Positions 1-13,029 of a stretch of 64,000 bases of DNA are shown here, piece after piece; position 1 is the first letter of the stretch; every line of letters starts with the position of its first letter. Under the pieces are notes generated by a model. The model worked only from the letters and a program-made list of their open reading frames with translations, searched no databases and had not been told where the DNA came from. The stretch is taken from positions 248,001 to 312,000 of the forward strand of contig JAJNNX010000047.1 in NCBI GenBank assembly GCA_023159155.1, read 5' to 3'. The stretch is from Ustulina deusta (lineage: Eukaryota > Ascomycota > Sordariomycetes > Xylariales > Xylariaceae). A program made the position numbers and the translations under genes.

Positions 1-2700
1 TATTAGCTAAAAATCAACACTAACTATTTCAATCGGTAGAAATTCGTTTTGATTATTATAGTTACTACAATATCCGGAGAAGCCTATGTTAGCAAGGTCC
101 TTGTGTGGAGTCTTATCGCTTTTTTTTATGTTTATTTCGAGTGTTGCAAGCCCTTAGGGAGTGGTAGTGTTCTGGGAAATTCCGACGTGTGGATAGCATG
201 GGGGCCTTTTTTCAGTTAGACAAAGAGGGAGAGTGTTATGTGGCGGCATACCTGGATGTTTGTCCTAGTCCCTCATTATATTCTCTTTTAGAATAAGGAA
301 ATAAAGGTGTTAATTTAGCGATAAATAAGATGGTTCTTTGTTATTAAGAAACTATAGTGTTTGTTCTTATAATTTAATGCTTATTAGGAAAACTAGTATT
401 TATACTTAAAGTGTTGTGGCTAATTATATTAAAGAAAGGCTGAATCTAGTTACGGATTAACATAGCTAACCTATATAATATACTCTTTTTAGGGATTATG
501 AAACATAAATAATTATTTATTCTGTTTAATAAGCACTTGATCCTTTATGTACTACTTCGAATAAATTAGGTCATAAGCTTAAGACTAACCATGTATTCTT
601 ATCTATTAAATCCTTGCATCCGGAAGCTAATAGGCATGCTATATAGGCTAACAATATTCCCTAGGCTGATTTAAAGCTTTATATAAGGATGGAGCTTTAA
701 TAACAGGCTTCCTTGGGCTGCAAAATATAAGGATTAATTAAGGGGCTAGCTATATAAATTATACCAATATAGAATCTAGATCCTGCATTAGTTGTTTGGT
801 TTTTTTTTGTGAGCTACACTTCTGCTATTTATATCTATTGATAGCAAAAGTAGTAGCATAGCCTCTTCGGACGCGCCGGAACTTATTATCTTGCGCTAGA
901 GGTAGATCAACTATTAATAATAAAAGCAAGGTTATTGTTAGACTGCTAGTGCCCTTTTTCTCTTATTAACTAAGATCTTATTTTTCTGTAGTGCTCGGAA
1001 CTTTGTTTGTTGACTTATCACTGTTTAATTCAATCTTTTTAAAACTTTTTAAGAATGATACTTTATCTTTATTAAATTAATCAGTATGTGGCCTATAAAT
1101 CGTGGCATTATATAATTTAATATAGATTATATAGCTAGCTACTAGGAGTATTAGGTTTATTCTAAACTTTTTTATTTCTATTATATGTTCTTATTAATGC
1201 TTATAGATAAATGTGTATATGTGTACGTATTAGAAATAAGCAATGGCTATAGAATTGACTATGTATTGATTACTGTTGTCTTTAACTCCTGTTGCGGTGA
1301 CCGCGTTTCTAGGTAGTGTAACGGACCTATTATACTGTAGTATAAGTAGTACGTCGGGGGTTCTTGATTTATAGGTAATACTAGGAACACTGGCGGGTGT
1401 CCGTTAGGGAGGTTTGTGAGTACTTCCACCACTATACAGAAAGGTGCGGTCTGAATAGTAGTTGCTCAATGAGTGTGTTAATTGAAGTGTGTGAAATTGA
1501 TAGCTAAGGAGCAGAACTAAACGAGTGACTAGATATAGGAACTATAAGATTATATAGATAAAAGAAATAATAGTGATTAAGGCTATCACGAAGTACTAAT
1601 ATACTTTAGATCTAATGATCTATAGATCTAACAAAGAGATTAATAGATCTATAGATCTATACTATCTATTAGGAACTAGGTTACATGATCATGGAACAAG
1701 TCGAGCGACACGTCCGCGGGGGAGCTCCAATCCTGTTAGGCCTAACCTGCGACCGTGGGAACGGTAAGTTTATAATAGGTAGATATATATAGGGGCCCTT
1801 ATCTTTTTTGCTAACTAGATTTAGTGGCTTATATATAATATTATTGTTAGAATTAATAGTTAATTTGGATGATTGATGCGGGGTAATATGTTAGGGGTTA
1901 AGCAGTCCTTATTTATTAGTATATATCTTAGAGAGATAGTAAGATACGCTTTTAAGAAAAAAAACACACTTTTAAACCTCTAATTAACTAGCTTGCTTGT
2001 TTTGACAATTATTTCTATATGTTTATATTTGACAATATATATATATACATATATATATAGACAATTCTATAGTTAGAAACAAGCAGAACTAATAACCCTA
2101 TTTAGAAATATATATTTCCTAGGTAGCTTGGGAGAATTTAAGGGCTGACTTGCCTTTATAGGTTCTTTATATGATTTAGCGGGAAAGGAAACGTGCTTTA
2201 CCCTACACATGACCTTACTTGCTTTCTAAGCTTTCGTATAAACTATGTTTTGTTTTCACGGGATAACAACAAATAAAGAAAGAGCTAGTATATAATAACA
2301 GATAAATTGCCTTAGGTTTTTATAAAACTTTTTATAAAAAAAGAAGACTAATTAGCTATGATTATAAGGTGATTAGGTGAATAGGGTTACTTCCGAAGTA
2401 CTTCCGAACACTGCGTGCACCTGTTGGGCTTATCTACTAAATACTGTTGCGCAGCGGGTGGCGCGACGCGTTTTGTTTTCTCTTGTCCATTTTTTATTCT
2501 TCCCTTAACAACCACAATTACCGAACTTATTACTACCGCTACTAATACAAACCATACGTACACTTTGTCACTATGCCACTTTTATAATGGACCTAGGCCA
2601 GGTAGCGATTATTTAAGCCTATCTTTTCGGCACACATCTTGATACGGCGCGTATAATATTTAATGAAATTGTTGGGCCCTCTAACGTTCTTGATACAGTT
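1..2700. other. AT-biased intergenic DNA, no gene recognised
   Basis: The composition alternates between AT-rich stretches and short segments of more balanced sequence (about 1,250-1,450, 1,680-1,770 and 2,370-2,650). One 75-codon open frame at 2,415-2,642 (plus) lies in a balanced segment. It has no recognisable domain, no similarity I know and no splice context, so I do not call it a gene. The segment looks like partly RIP-decayed non-coding or repeat DNA. Confidence 0.5.
1607..1660. repeat. AGATCT-rich short repeat tract
   Basis: The hexamer AGATCT, itself palindromic, recurs several times, often as AGATCTATAGATCT, interleaved with ATAG and ATGATC words. The tract can form small hairpins. 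It looks like local slippage or a degenerate satellite. No function is implied. Confidence 0.45.
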
Positions 2701-5220
2701 AGCAATAAAGGTAAATGCTAAATGCAAAATATAATTTATGCCGAAATTTTTTAATATATATATATATCTAGTGCTTTAGAACCTAGTACTTTACTTTTTT
2801 TTTTTGTTTTAGAACTATTTTGTTTTTTGCTTTTTGTTTTCTAGAATAGGTTATAGTACTTTCTAAACTAACCTTTTTTAACTAAAAGTTTTTTTAAATT
2901 TTAATAAACTTAATTTAAATTATATCTAATTTTTGCTTAATATTATATTTATAAATATATTTAACTTTAATATCTAAGAACAAGTTTATTACGTTATTAT
3001 TAAATCTATACTGCTATAAAAGCCTATTTTTTTATTTTATAAACATTATAGCGCTTTATTATAAGTAGCGTTATAAGTTTTTCTAAAAAATATAATTAAA
3101 TAAATAAGCTGTTTAGTAATAAGTTTAGCGTTATATATATTAATATTTTAAATTTTTATAAAGCTTTTTAAAGTAATATTTTATAGCTTAAAATAATGTT
3201 TATAAAAATCTTTTAGAAATATATATAAAAAATATAACTTTTTTTTTAAAAAAGCTAAACTAAATAACTAAAAAATACTAAATAAAAAAGCGTTTTTATT
3301 TAGCTTACTAATATTATTAATTAGTTTTTATAATAAGCGCAAAAATATAAACTAATAATAATATAAAAACTACTAGTATAGCCTAACATATTATTTAAAA
3401 GCTTGGTTATAAAGCATAAACTAAACGTTAGGTTTATAAATAACTTAAAGACTAATAAAACTAAAAAATATTATTAGTTATATATTTTAGTATTTAAGAA
3501 GCTAAAAAGCAACCTAAATAATAATATAATATCTAAGGCCTACTTTAATATAATAAAATATATAAAAAAAAAATTTATTGCTTAGTTTATGTAGTGCTTT
3601 GTTTTAGCTTTTATTTTATATAAAGGTTAGATATAGCTTTAGAAATTTAACTGGCTTAAAAATATTATATTAGAAAAGTTTAATATTAATAAGAATAGAT
3701 AGCGTTTTATATTAATAATTTTTAGTTTTTTTTAAATAAACAATAAAGCTTTTAGTTTTAATCCTATAATTATTAAATCAAAATATTAGCAATATATTAA
3801 AATCGAACAAAGCACAAAAACAAAATATTTATTTTTAAATAAACATATTAAACTAGCACATAATATAATAGGCCGTGCAACTATCTATTAAAAAGCATAC
3901 TTAGAAAGAGATAAGTCCTAATTGTTTGTTATTAAGGATTTATAGTAGTTTCTAGAACGTAAAAAAAAAGGTGATCTATTACAAGAAACGATACATTAAG
4001 GTTATAACATGTAAAAAAAAAGCTTTTTGTGGCCTGAAAGCATTAATTTAGGGAGGGTTTAGGTAAGCATCCTTAACAAAGCTCCTTGGTATATTAAACT
4101 AAAGCCTTTCAGGCCTTACACTAATTCTATTTATCTACTTCAGGGTTAGATATTAATATGTCAATGATGCCTTTGTTATGTTGCATTACGTATAGCTAGT
4201 ATAAATCTCGAACATTATAACTTTATCTAATTATGCGATTTCTAACTAGATTACTACAAGCGATATAACTACTATTGCTATAGCCTAGGGATGCAAGCGG
4301 ATAGATCTACTCTACTAGGTTTACTTTGTATTTTTTGCTATTAGGAAGCAATGCTTTTTTTTTTATATTTTAAAAATAAAATATTAAACAGCAGCTTACT
4401 TATTATTACTATTATAAACAAAGCATATATTAATAGTACCGATTTATACTTTTAAATAGTTTATTTAAACACTTATAGTAAAAATAAGCGCTATAGCAAT
4501 ATATTCAACTAAGAATTTAAATTAATAAGTAATATAAGTAGCAATATTCTTAGCAACCCAGGTAATTTTTTTGTTTTTATTTTTATAATTAATTATAACT
4601 TTAATCTTTTTTAAATACTATTTAAGTTTAAGAGCAAATCAAGAAAGGTTAGCAGCTATAGCTTAGTAAGCGTACTAATAAGCATTAATAGTTATATAAA
4701 ACACCTTTAAAAGGTCTGCTTTTTGCTAATTGCTAAGTCTAGCGAACTAAATAGTATTTCTTAATATAACCTCTAAAGCTTTATCTAACGTTTTTGCAGC
4801 GCTAAATCCGGTCTAGTAGATATTAAAACTATTAGGCGTCTAGATACCAAAACAAAAAGCTAAGCGTTTTATATCTAAAAGATTTATTAGCTTTTAAACC
4901 CTTTAAACACGTAATAAACAAAAAGCCAGAAAATATCATAAAATATACCATTATAAGTATTTAAGTAGCTAAATAGTCAAGTTTTACAAAGCATAAACCA
5001 AATAATATTCTTAGCACAATATTATATAAATTAGCAAATATAAATATATAGTATTCAAAATATAATCAAAAAAATATAAACTATATATATTCTTACTAAA
5101 CAATCTTTTAAATATAATCGGTATATAAGCAAAGTACTAAAACAATTAGTATGTTTTGCTTAACTATAATATAGCCACAAGTTAAGCATTAAAGCCTAGC
5201 TGTTATGCTAATCTAGTCTC
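2701..5220. repeat. RIP-flattened repeat DNA, unassigned
   Basis: The stretch is extremely AT-rich, with abundant TpA and very few CpA or CpG, and stops in all frames. This is what RIP leaves behind in duplicated DNA of ascomycetes. The original element could not be identified because no diagnostic protein motif or terminal repeat was readable. Slightly less mutated patches occur near 3,900-4,350. Confidence 0.6.
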
Positions 5221-5960
5221 TAGCCAACGCTCTAGCATTATAAACAACTATTTCGGAAAACATAGCGGGTGGTCGATCGTATGTTACAGACAGCGGGACA
5301 GACAACGGGATAACGGGTGGGCGGTAAGGTCGGCGTACAAGATATTGGAGTCTAGGCTGGCTAAGTAAATAGGTAAAACCTATTTTGTCGGTTGCAATTA
5401 CTATTAGTAAAAGTAACAGATAACAAAAAAAAGTAAGACAAAGAAAAAAGGATTATATATACTTAGGTAGTAACTGTAAAGCTAAGAAGTAAAGCAGCAA
5501 GCAAGAAAGCCTACCTAATTACTAACTGTATAGCCGAAGAAGGAGAGGCAAGAGGCGATATAGTAGAACCTGACTGCGGTAGTGACAGTGAATAGTATTT
5601 GTGCTTTTAAAATTGTAGCAATAGTAGTAAAATAGCAGTTTGAGGTAATAAAAATGAAGATGTAGAATTGAAGCGGTGTTCGAGGTAGATATAGCAGGGA
5701 GGAATATATGCAGTTTTGGCTACAGGTCTTTATCTAGTCAATCTCTGCTTAGAGGGGTTGGTTGGGGTAGTGGGGTAAGTAGAAAGAGAGAGAGAGAGAG
5801 AGAGTTTATTAACGTCTACCCTAGGTTGCTAGTATTAATTTATAGCGGTTAGGTGCCTAGTCCTTATGCGCCCGATTAGCACTAGTACCTTATGTAACCT
5901 AAAAAAATTTATGTTTAGGTAGATAGCAGGGTCCTGCGGTTACTTATAAAAAGAATAAAA
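5221..5960. other. Non-RIP island without recognisable gene
   Basis: This is a stretch of ordinary base composition between two RIP-flattened blocks. It carries several CpG words near 5,250-5,350, which are rare elsewhere on this side of the window. There is no open frame of useful length. It includes a pure GA microsatellite. It may be a unique-sequence spacer or the less mutated edge of a repeat. Confidence 0.45.
5784..5804. repeat. (GA)n microsatellite
   Basis: A run of about ten GA dinucleotides is visible directly. It is a simple sequence repeat inside a non-coding island. Confidence 0.85.
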
Positions 5961-8900
5961 AAAAGAAATGGTTTAGTTTAGCCGGGTAAAAATATTGTCT
6001 AACTTATAAAGCAAAAGCTATAAGTATACCTCTGCGTTTTTAAAAGCTATAAAATTTTTTGGCCGCTTTTATACTTAAAAATATTTTTTATACTTCTTTA
6101 GTTAGTAGGTTTTATAGCTAGAAAAGTAAGTTTTTATATTATAGATTATAATTAAAGATATGCCCTTAATCTATTAGTTCGTTATATAAGCAAATATTTA
6201 TTTACTTTTTAAAATATTTAAATTTTTTATAATAAGTAGCAAAATGTTTATATTCCGATTTTTTTGCTATAAGTTTTTAGTATATATTATATAAAAAGTC
6301 AAACTTTGTAATATTTTTAGCTTTTTTAAGCTAGTCTATTCTTTATTTTTTATATATGTTTAGCTGGTTAGTATACTATTAAACACTATTATATATATTT
6401 GTTTTAGCTTTTGTTTTTTATATAAAGTAGGCGTAAAAAGGTTTGTTTAAGCAGGAGTAGTAGTTAAGGGGCAGTTTTTGTTTAAAAAAAAAACTTATTA
6501 TTTTGTTTGCTTTTTTATTGCTAGTTATACTACAATACTTAAAAAATTAGTACAAGTATAGTTAGTTATATATAGCTTTAGTTATACTCTAAAACTTTTA
6601 AAACTTATAGTTAGAGCTATAAAAAAAATTATTAAAAAAGCTGCATAGTATAAATATATTATTTAAGTATAAGTATAAATAAAAAAAAGTTCTAGTATAC
6701 TATATTAGAAACTACTTAAGGGCTTAAAAAGTTTTTTTATATTTAGTATTAAAGATTTTTTTTTAGTAAAGCTAGTCCGAGTCTATATAAAAAGGAGCTA
6801 AGTTTTTTAAAAAATATGCTGCAAAGCTTTAAAATATAGATTTGTTTTTAGAACTATCCGAATAAATAATAATGTTTTATATTTTTAGGGCTTGTTTAGA
6901 AAAGGTTTTTTTAAACTATTTTTTGTATGTTTTAGTTTTTTTTTTTTGTTTTTTATAAAGGGGCTTAAAAAAAAAAAAGGGGTACTATAAAAGTAACCCT
7001 ATAAAGTTTTAAAAAAAGTGCTGCTATAACTTAAAGAATTATTAGTTGTTTATTTTTGGGCTATTATATCTAATTTATTAAAAAGTGCTTATAGTTTAAG
7101 CTAGTAAAGTAAATAAAACTAGTAAGTTGAATTTAGTTAAAGTAGAGCTTTTTAATAAAAAGGCCTGCTTTTTTAAGGGCTGCTAAGTAAAGGAAAGTGT
7201 GCTATACTAGGATAATTGCTTTAGTAGTTATACTTAGCACGCTATATATTTTTTAAATATAGCTAGATATACTTAAGGATATTTTAAATTGCTAGTTTTT
7301 AATGGACTATTTTTTTAGGCCGGCATACTAGACTAGACTGCTATATATAGCAATAAAAACTATAATAATTTTTGCTATTTTAGATATAATTTTAATAGGG
7401 GGCTTTTTAGCTGTATTGCTAAAGGATTTAAAAAAAGTACTTATAGAGGCGGCCTTGCTAGCCTAAACGTTTATATAATACTAGAATTGCAGTTTTTTAT
7501 TAAAATATATTCTTAACTAATATATAAAAAAATTAGAAATAGGAACTATAGTATTTTTAATAATTATAAAGTTTTTATATAGTTTATTTAAAGCTAAAAT
7601 ATAAATTAATTTATATTTAAAAAGTTTAAAAATAATAGTATTTTTTTAGCTCTATTAAATAGCTTAGTATATATATAAGCTAAGTTTAGCAGTATTTTTA
7701 AAAGAATTTTTGCTATGTTTTATAAAAGCTATATTGTTTGTATACTTAAAACTATTTATAAGAATACTTATAGCTCTTTTAAAAAAAAAAGCTATAAATA
7801 GTATAAAAAAAATAAAAAAAATAAAAAAGCTTTAAAGAATGGTATATTTAAAAAAGCAAAAAAAAGTAGTAATTATTTTAAGTTATAGAGCTACTGTTTT
7901 ATTATTTATAAATAATTAGATCTATTTAATAATTCTAATATTTTATTTTTAATTAAAAACATGTTTAATTAAATAGTTTTTAAATATTGTATTAAAAGCT
8001 TTTATAATATCTAAAGTAAATAAAATAAAAATTTTGCTTTTAGTAGTAATATATTGCTTTATATTATAAGCAAAAATAAATACTAAGTTAAAAGCCTTTT
8101 TATTAAAAAAAGCTCTAAAGTGCTAGCAAGAAATAATGTTTTATTTAATAGCAGCAATTAAGATTTGTTTTATAAAAAGTTTTTTTTGTTTTTTGTTTAA
8201 GCAAAAAAGAAATAAAATAAGCTTTTAAAACTTGATTAAAATATAGTTATTTTTGTTAGGTTTAAAAAAAAAAACTACTTTTATAAATTAAAAAAAATAT
8301 AAGTAGTATTTTAATATTAGATAAGAGTTATAAAGTACTAAAATAGCCTACCTAATATATTTTTATATTAGCCTAAGTAAGCTAGAGTTTATTTTGTTTA
8401 TTTTAGAAGTAATAACTAGGATTTTATAATATATAAATTTAGTTTTGAGTTTAGTAACCCTAAGGTTAACTATAAAAAACTTATAGTACTTAATAAGAAT
8501 TATATTATAAGTAAATATAAGGTCTAAAATATTATTTTTTATAGCTTTAGCTAAAAAAATATAAGCAGTAAAAAGCTTAGTTTTTTTTAATAGCTTAATA
8601 AAAATCTTGCTATTATATTTAAAAGAGGAAAAACTAAAAGTATTTCAAAGTTTTTACTATTTTGCTATTTTAAAAAGCTTAAAAAAACTATAAAACCTAT
8701 TAATTTTATTTTTTTAATATTATTATTTAGTAGTTCTTATGTTCTTTTTAAAATTACAAACATTTTTTTTAATAAAAGTATTATTAGATCTGCTTATAAC
8801 AATTTTATGTTTTATTTTAATAATTTTAAACGTTTATTATAAGGTTTTTTTATAGCTATATCTTATAGGAATAAAAGCTATAAAATAGATATTTTAAAAA

Positions 8901-10600
8901 GCTTAGTTAATAAAATTACAAAGCTTTTTAATAGCTTTAATACTAGTTATTTTATATAAAACTTTAACTTGTTCGATTTGCTACTTAATAGTTTTAACTT
9001 ATATTAAAAAGTTTTTTAAACAAATAGTATAGCTTTTAAAGCAAAAGCGCTCTTTTTAAAATAAAATAATAGTTTAAATTATATAATAGTTAAAAAAAGT
9101 ATATAGTTTATTGTTAATTTAAAAGGCGGACCTAAAAATATTATTTATAACTAGGTTTAGAACGCTATTTTGTTTATAAGTAAAAATATTTATTATTTGC
9201 TAAAAAAAACCTTTGTTTAAGGTTTAATTAGTAATCTTTTGCTTTATATTATTATTATATAAGTTATATATATTTGGGGCCTAGTTTTAGTATATAGCAT
9301 TAAAATTATTAGTTATTAATATATTTTTTAGAACTAGCAGTACTTTAAGCAAAAAAAATACTAAGTTATTAATAGAGTATTTAAATAGCTTATATATATT
9401 ATAAATAGTAAAGCTAAATATTTTTATATAAATTATATAAAAATATATTAATTTGGTAGGAGCATAAGTATATTTGTTCTAGCGTTTATATATATATATT
9501 ATAACCCTAGGGGGGTAAACAACCTAGTTGCCCCTAGGGCTATAGTACTAATATAAAAAGTACTCCTTATATATATATTTGTTATTTCGGGCAAAAACCT
9601 ATAGTTTTTAAATAAATATAATATTAGTTTTTTTATTGTTACTTAAAGCTAAAAAAGTATTATATATTTTTAGGGATTTATTAATGTTAGCTTAAATAAT
9701 TATAAGAGCTTTTTAGTTATAACTCCTGGAAAGAAAAAGAAATAATATCTGCTTAAATATCTGATTCTAACTCGGATTTATTTTTATTTAAATTAATGTT
9801 TTTTTGTTCGTTTAAAGCCCTTTAAATCAAAGCTTTAAAAAAAAAAAATTTTATTATAACTGCTTTAAGCAACTAGCCTTAGGACTAGTTAAAAAACTAA
9901 TTTTATAAGGATATTTTTTAAAGTTTTAAGTTGCTTTAGTGCCCGGCTTACTAAAGCTAGTTTATTAAAAAAGTTTAATTGTTATAGAGCTGCAGCTCGG
10001 GTAATTATAGCTTTTTTATAAAAACTATATTTATTTTTTTAAAAAAAAGGCTTAAAGGTTATAAAATGTTCTAGGGTACTAAGTCTTGCTATTTTTTGTT
10101 TAAAAGTATATTTATTTTTTATATATAAGTCCTTAGTTTTAATCTTAAATAGGATTTTTACTAAAAAGATTATAGTTAGTAGTTGCTAAAGGAAGCAACC
10201 CTTAAATAGCTGCAAGCCTAGCTATAAAATAGTTAATAAAAAAACTAGGGTTTTTTTATAGTTATTAGCTATTTAAATAGTTTTTTTATAAGCTTTAAAG
10301 TTCTAGTCCTTTAGTATATAAAAATACTAAAGTTAGTTCTTTATAAGTTTAATAACTTTACTTTTTTTAATTATTAGTTTTATTAAACAAGTAAGCAAAA
10401 AAGCAAAATAAAAACTATAGCAGTTAACGTAGCGCTCTATTCTATTATAAGCACTAAAAACATATATATAGCTATAAACTACGCATACTTTTTTTTTATT
10501 GCAAGCCTAAAAATTATAAAAGCCCTAATAGTTATTACATTAAGTAATAATACTTGTCCTTAAAAAGGGCTAAAATAAATGTAAGCTAAAGAGTAAGAAC
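5961..10600. repeat. Long RIP-flattened repeat block, unassigned
   Basis: About 4.6 kb of very AT-rich, TpA-dense sequence with stops in every frame, broken only by a GC-rich palindrome near 9.5 kb. The length would suit one or more mobile elements. I could not read a reverse transcriptase, integrase or transposase motif on either strand with confidence, so the class is left open. Confidence 0.55.
9505..9539. repeat. GC-rich hairpin in AT-rich DNA
   Basis: Two 9-bp arms (CCCTAGGGG and its exact complement CCCCTAGGG) are separated by a 17-bp loop. Each arm also contains the palindrome CCCTAGGG. It stands out sharply from the surrounding RIP-flattened DNA. It could be a relic of transposon terminal repeats or a protected structural site; the sequence alone does not decide. 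Confidence 0.6.
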
Positions 10601-12980
10601 TTTTTTTTTACTAGTTTAGGTAAAAAAACTACCTAGTTAGTACTGTTATATTGGGATCTAGCTACTTTATTAGGTTGTTATCTAGTTTTCGCAACAACTT
10701 TTTTAATAATAAAGTCAACCAATGTTTGTCCGTCTGGGACAGGAAGAGTAGGGATACTTAATACGACGTACGTGGACTATGCTTTGTTTGCTTCGGGGGT
10801 AATCCCCTACTTTTTGAGCTGGGGGCTAGCTTTAATGAGATTGTCCGTGGGGTAAGTAGAGCGAGCGCTGAAGCTGCCCTGCGTTGGTCTGATTGCGGGT
10901 GCGGTCCGTGCCGCGCTTTGGTCCCTATAGATAGATATGTGATCTCCGCCGACTTTACCTTTACAGCTTCTATTTGTTACCTTATCCTGGGGATAGAGTA
11001 AGAACGAAGGATATTAACGCTTCCGTTGCGCTTTTCCTGACTTTGTAGGTACCTACTAGATATATAGGACATGCTCCACGACGTTGGCTATTTGGATGGG
11101 GTCGCTTAGGGGAACAGGACGCAAAGATGGTAAAGGCTGCTTGCTCGCTTAGGCTTGTAAATCTGTAAAATATACGCTACTTACCCACTATTATGGGCTG
11201 TTGGTAGGTGAATCTCTCTATGAAGTTGATGACTGGACCGGGCTGGCCGACGAATAGTCTTTCCGGGTGCTTTGTGGAGAGGGGCCTTGGCGGCGGGACG
11301 AACTCAGTTGGGAAGACACGTCCTGTACCGCGTTGCCTTTCGGGTATGTTCATGCTAAGGCATGCGAGGAAGTGCTTTTTTGTTGCCGGCATATAACCCG
11401 CCTCGCGTGGTGCTGTACGAGCGGTTATGATGCTACGAGGCCAGGGAATCAAGGTACTTCTGATAGCGGGCGTGCAACAACCCTCTACGGCTGAAGTGTT
11501 CTGCGCATAATAATCAACCGTATAGCTATATAAAGCATGTATAAGTAGGGACGAGCGCTAGAGGATAGCTTGGATTTAATACTAACTAAGATGTTTAGAG
11601 TAAAAGTGGTGACGTATAGGCTTGGGTATATAGAAAGAGTGCTATTAGTTGAATAAAGCCCGATATTAAAGCCTAGAACCCCTAGCGTTTCTATATCTAT
11701 AGTAAAGATCTTCTTTATTCTGATAGCTATTACCTACCTCCCTATAGGCACTTTGGTGCGGCACGGACCGCGATTAGATCCTATTACCTCTCCTTTTTGT
11801 GCTGCAACACATTTACGCACCTTTGTTATCTTTTACCCTGAATAATTCTTTGCAACAAATCAATATAGCGCTTGGGAAAATTAGCACGGAAGGTATAATG
11901 GATATTGCTAAAGTTTAGGAATGCTTTGGAACGAAGCTAGCTGTGCGTTCTTTACTGGCTCTTCAAGTTCTATCGGCATGGCTGATACTAATGATTTCTA
12001 GGTCGACTAGGACAAGCTTGCTGCCAAAGCACGTAGATCGACTCTAGATTTTACATTATTTTGAGAAGTCCTATTCTACTTAATAAATATAGCAGAATAT
12101 ACTAATATAAAACTGTCCAGTTTTATTTTATTCCTTACTACTAGGTGTTGATCCCTTGGGTTGTTAAGTTGCGCGATGTGGTATTTCCTAACGGTGAAAG
12201 CTAGGAGACGGAAGAGATAACGCTGTATGAAAAGATAAGAAATGTTTTTTGCGAAGCCTAACATAATCTAGCAGTGCTAAGCGTCAAGCAGGCTACGACG
12301 GCGCGCTAGAAGCAAGGGCAATAAATAGTATTTAAACATATGGCAACCCTGACCTAGACCCCGCTAATAAGGCATACACTATAACTTTAACATATTACAA
12401 GGGTTAGCTAAAAATATATGCTAGCTATCCTTTATTACGGGCTAATCCAGAGATGTGTTGCGAATATATAATAATGCAGATCAATTTTTATGCTTTGACT
12501 GGTAATATCGATGCTTTTAGGACTGGAGTGAATGCGTATCGAAATGCAAAAGATAGGGCAGAGCGGCAGAAAGACGAGGCGATTAAATAAGCAACCGAAG
12601 TAGCCGCGGTACGAACTAAACATTAATCTCCCAGCGTGAAGTCGGATAGAAAGGTATAGACACGAGAGCAAGACACGCTCCTAGAAAATAACAATATAAT
12701 ACACCCTTAATTGACTTAGTTCGCTTGTTTCTAACAGGATTTACTAGCACGTTCTATAGATTTCGTTTATAATTTTGTGCTCTTTCGAAAATATTTAGAA
12801 ACTTCGCTATCTTTATTTTGATTATTATTTAGCACACTTATAGTAGCAAATCTGATTTTCCCTTTCGGTATCTAAGCTGTTTCTTTGCTAGGAAGCTTTT
12901 CTATAATTAATGAAGTGTTTTGGCCTCTCTTGCTTTTGTTTATGGTAGCTAGTTCGAGCCTGCGCTCTCTAGAAAGGAAG
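10601..12980. other. Mixed-composition island, no gene confirmed
   Basis: About 2.4 kb of mostly ordinary composition; the most GC-rich part is about 10,690-11,500. Overlapping frames of 62-91 codons exist there on both strands (for example 11,177-11,452 minus), but none has an identifiable domain and neighbouring frames are equally open. Two further small minus-strand frames (12,076-12,264 and 12,435-12,671) are also unrecognised. The segment may be unique DNA, a non-coding transcript region, or a fragment of a gene I do not recognise. Confidence 0.4.
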
Positions 12981-13029
12981 AAATAAGCATTTATACCAAG
13001 CTATATAGTTTATTAGTAAAAATAATTAT

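Noticed and set aside
2415..2642. 75-codon plus-strand ORF
   Set aside because: No domain, no recognisable similarity and no supporting context; chance open frame in a balanced-composition patch.
11177..11494. Three overlapping ORFs on both strands
   Set aside because: Mutually exclusive frames of similar length with no identifiable domain; kept as an unassigned island instead of genes.
12076..12671. Two small minus-strand ORFs of 62 and 78 codons
   Set aside because: No recognisable protein features and no evidence of splicing into a longer gene.
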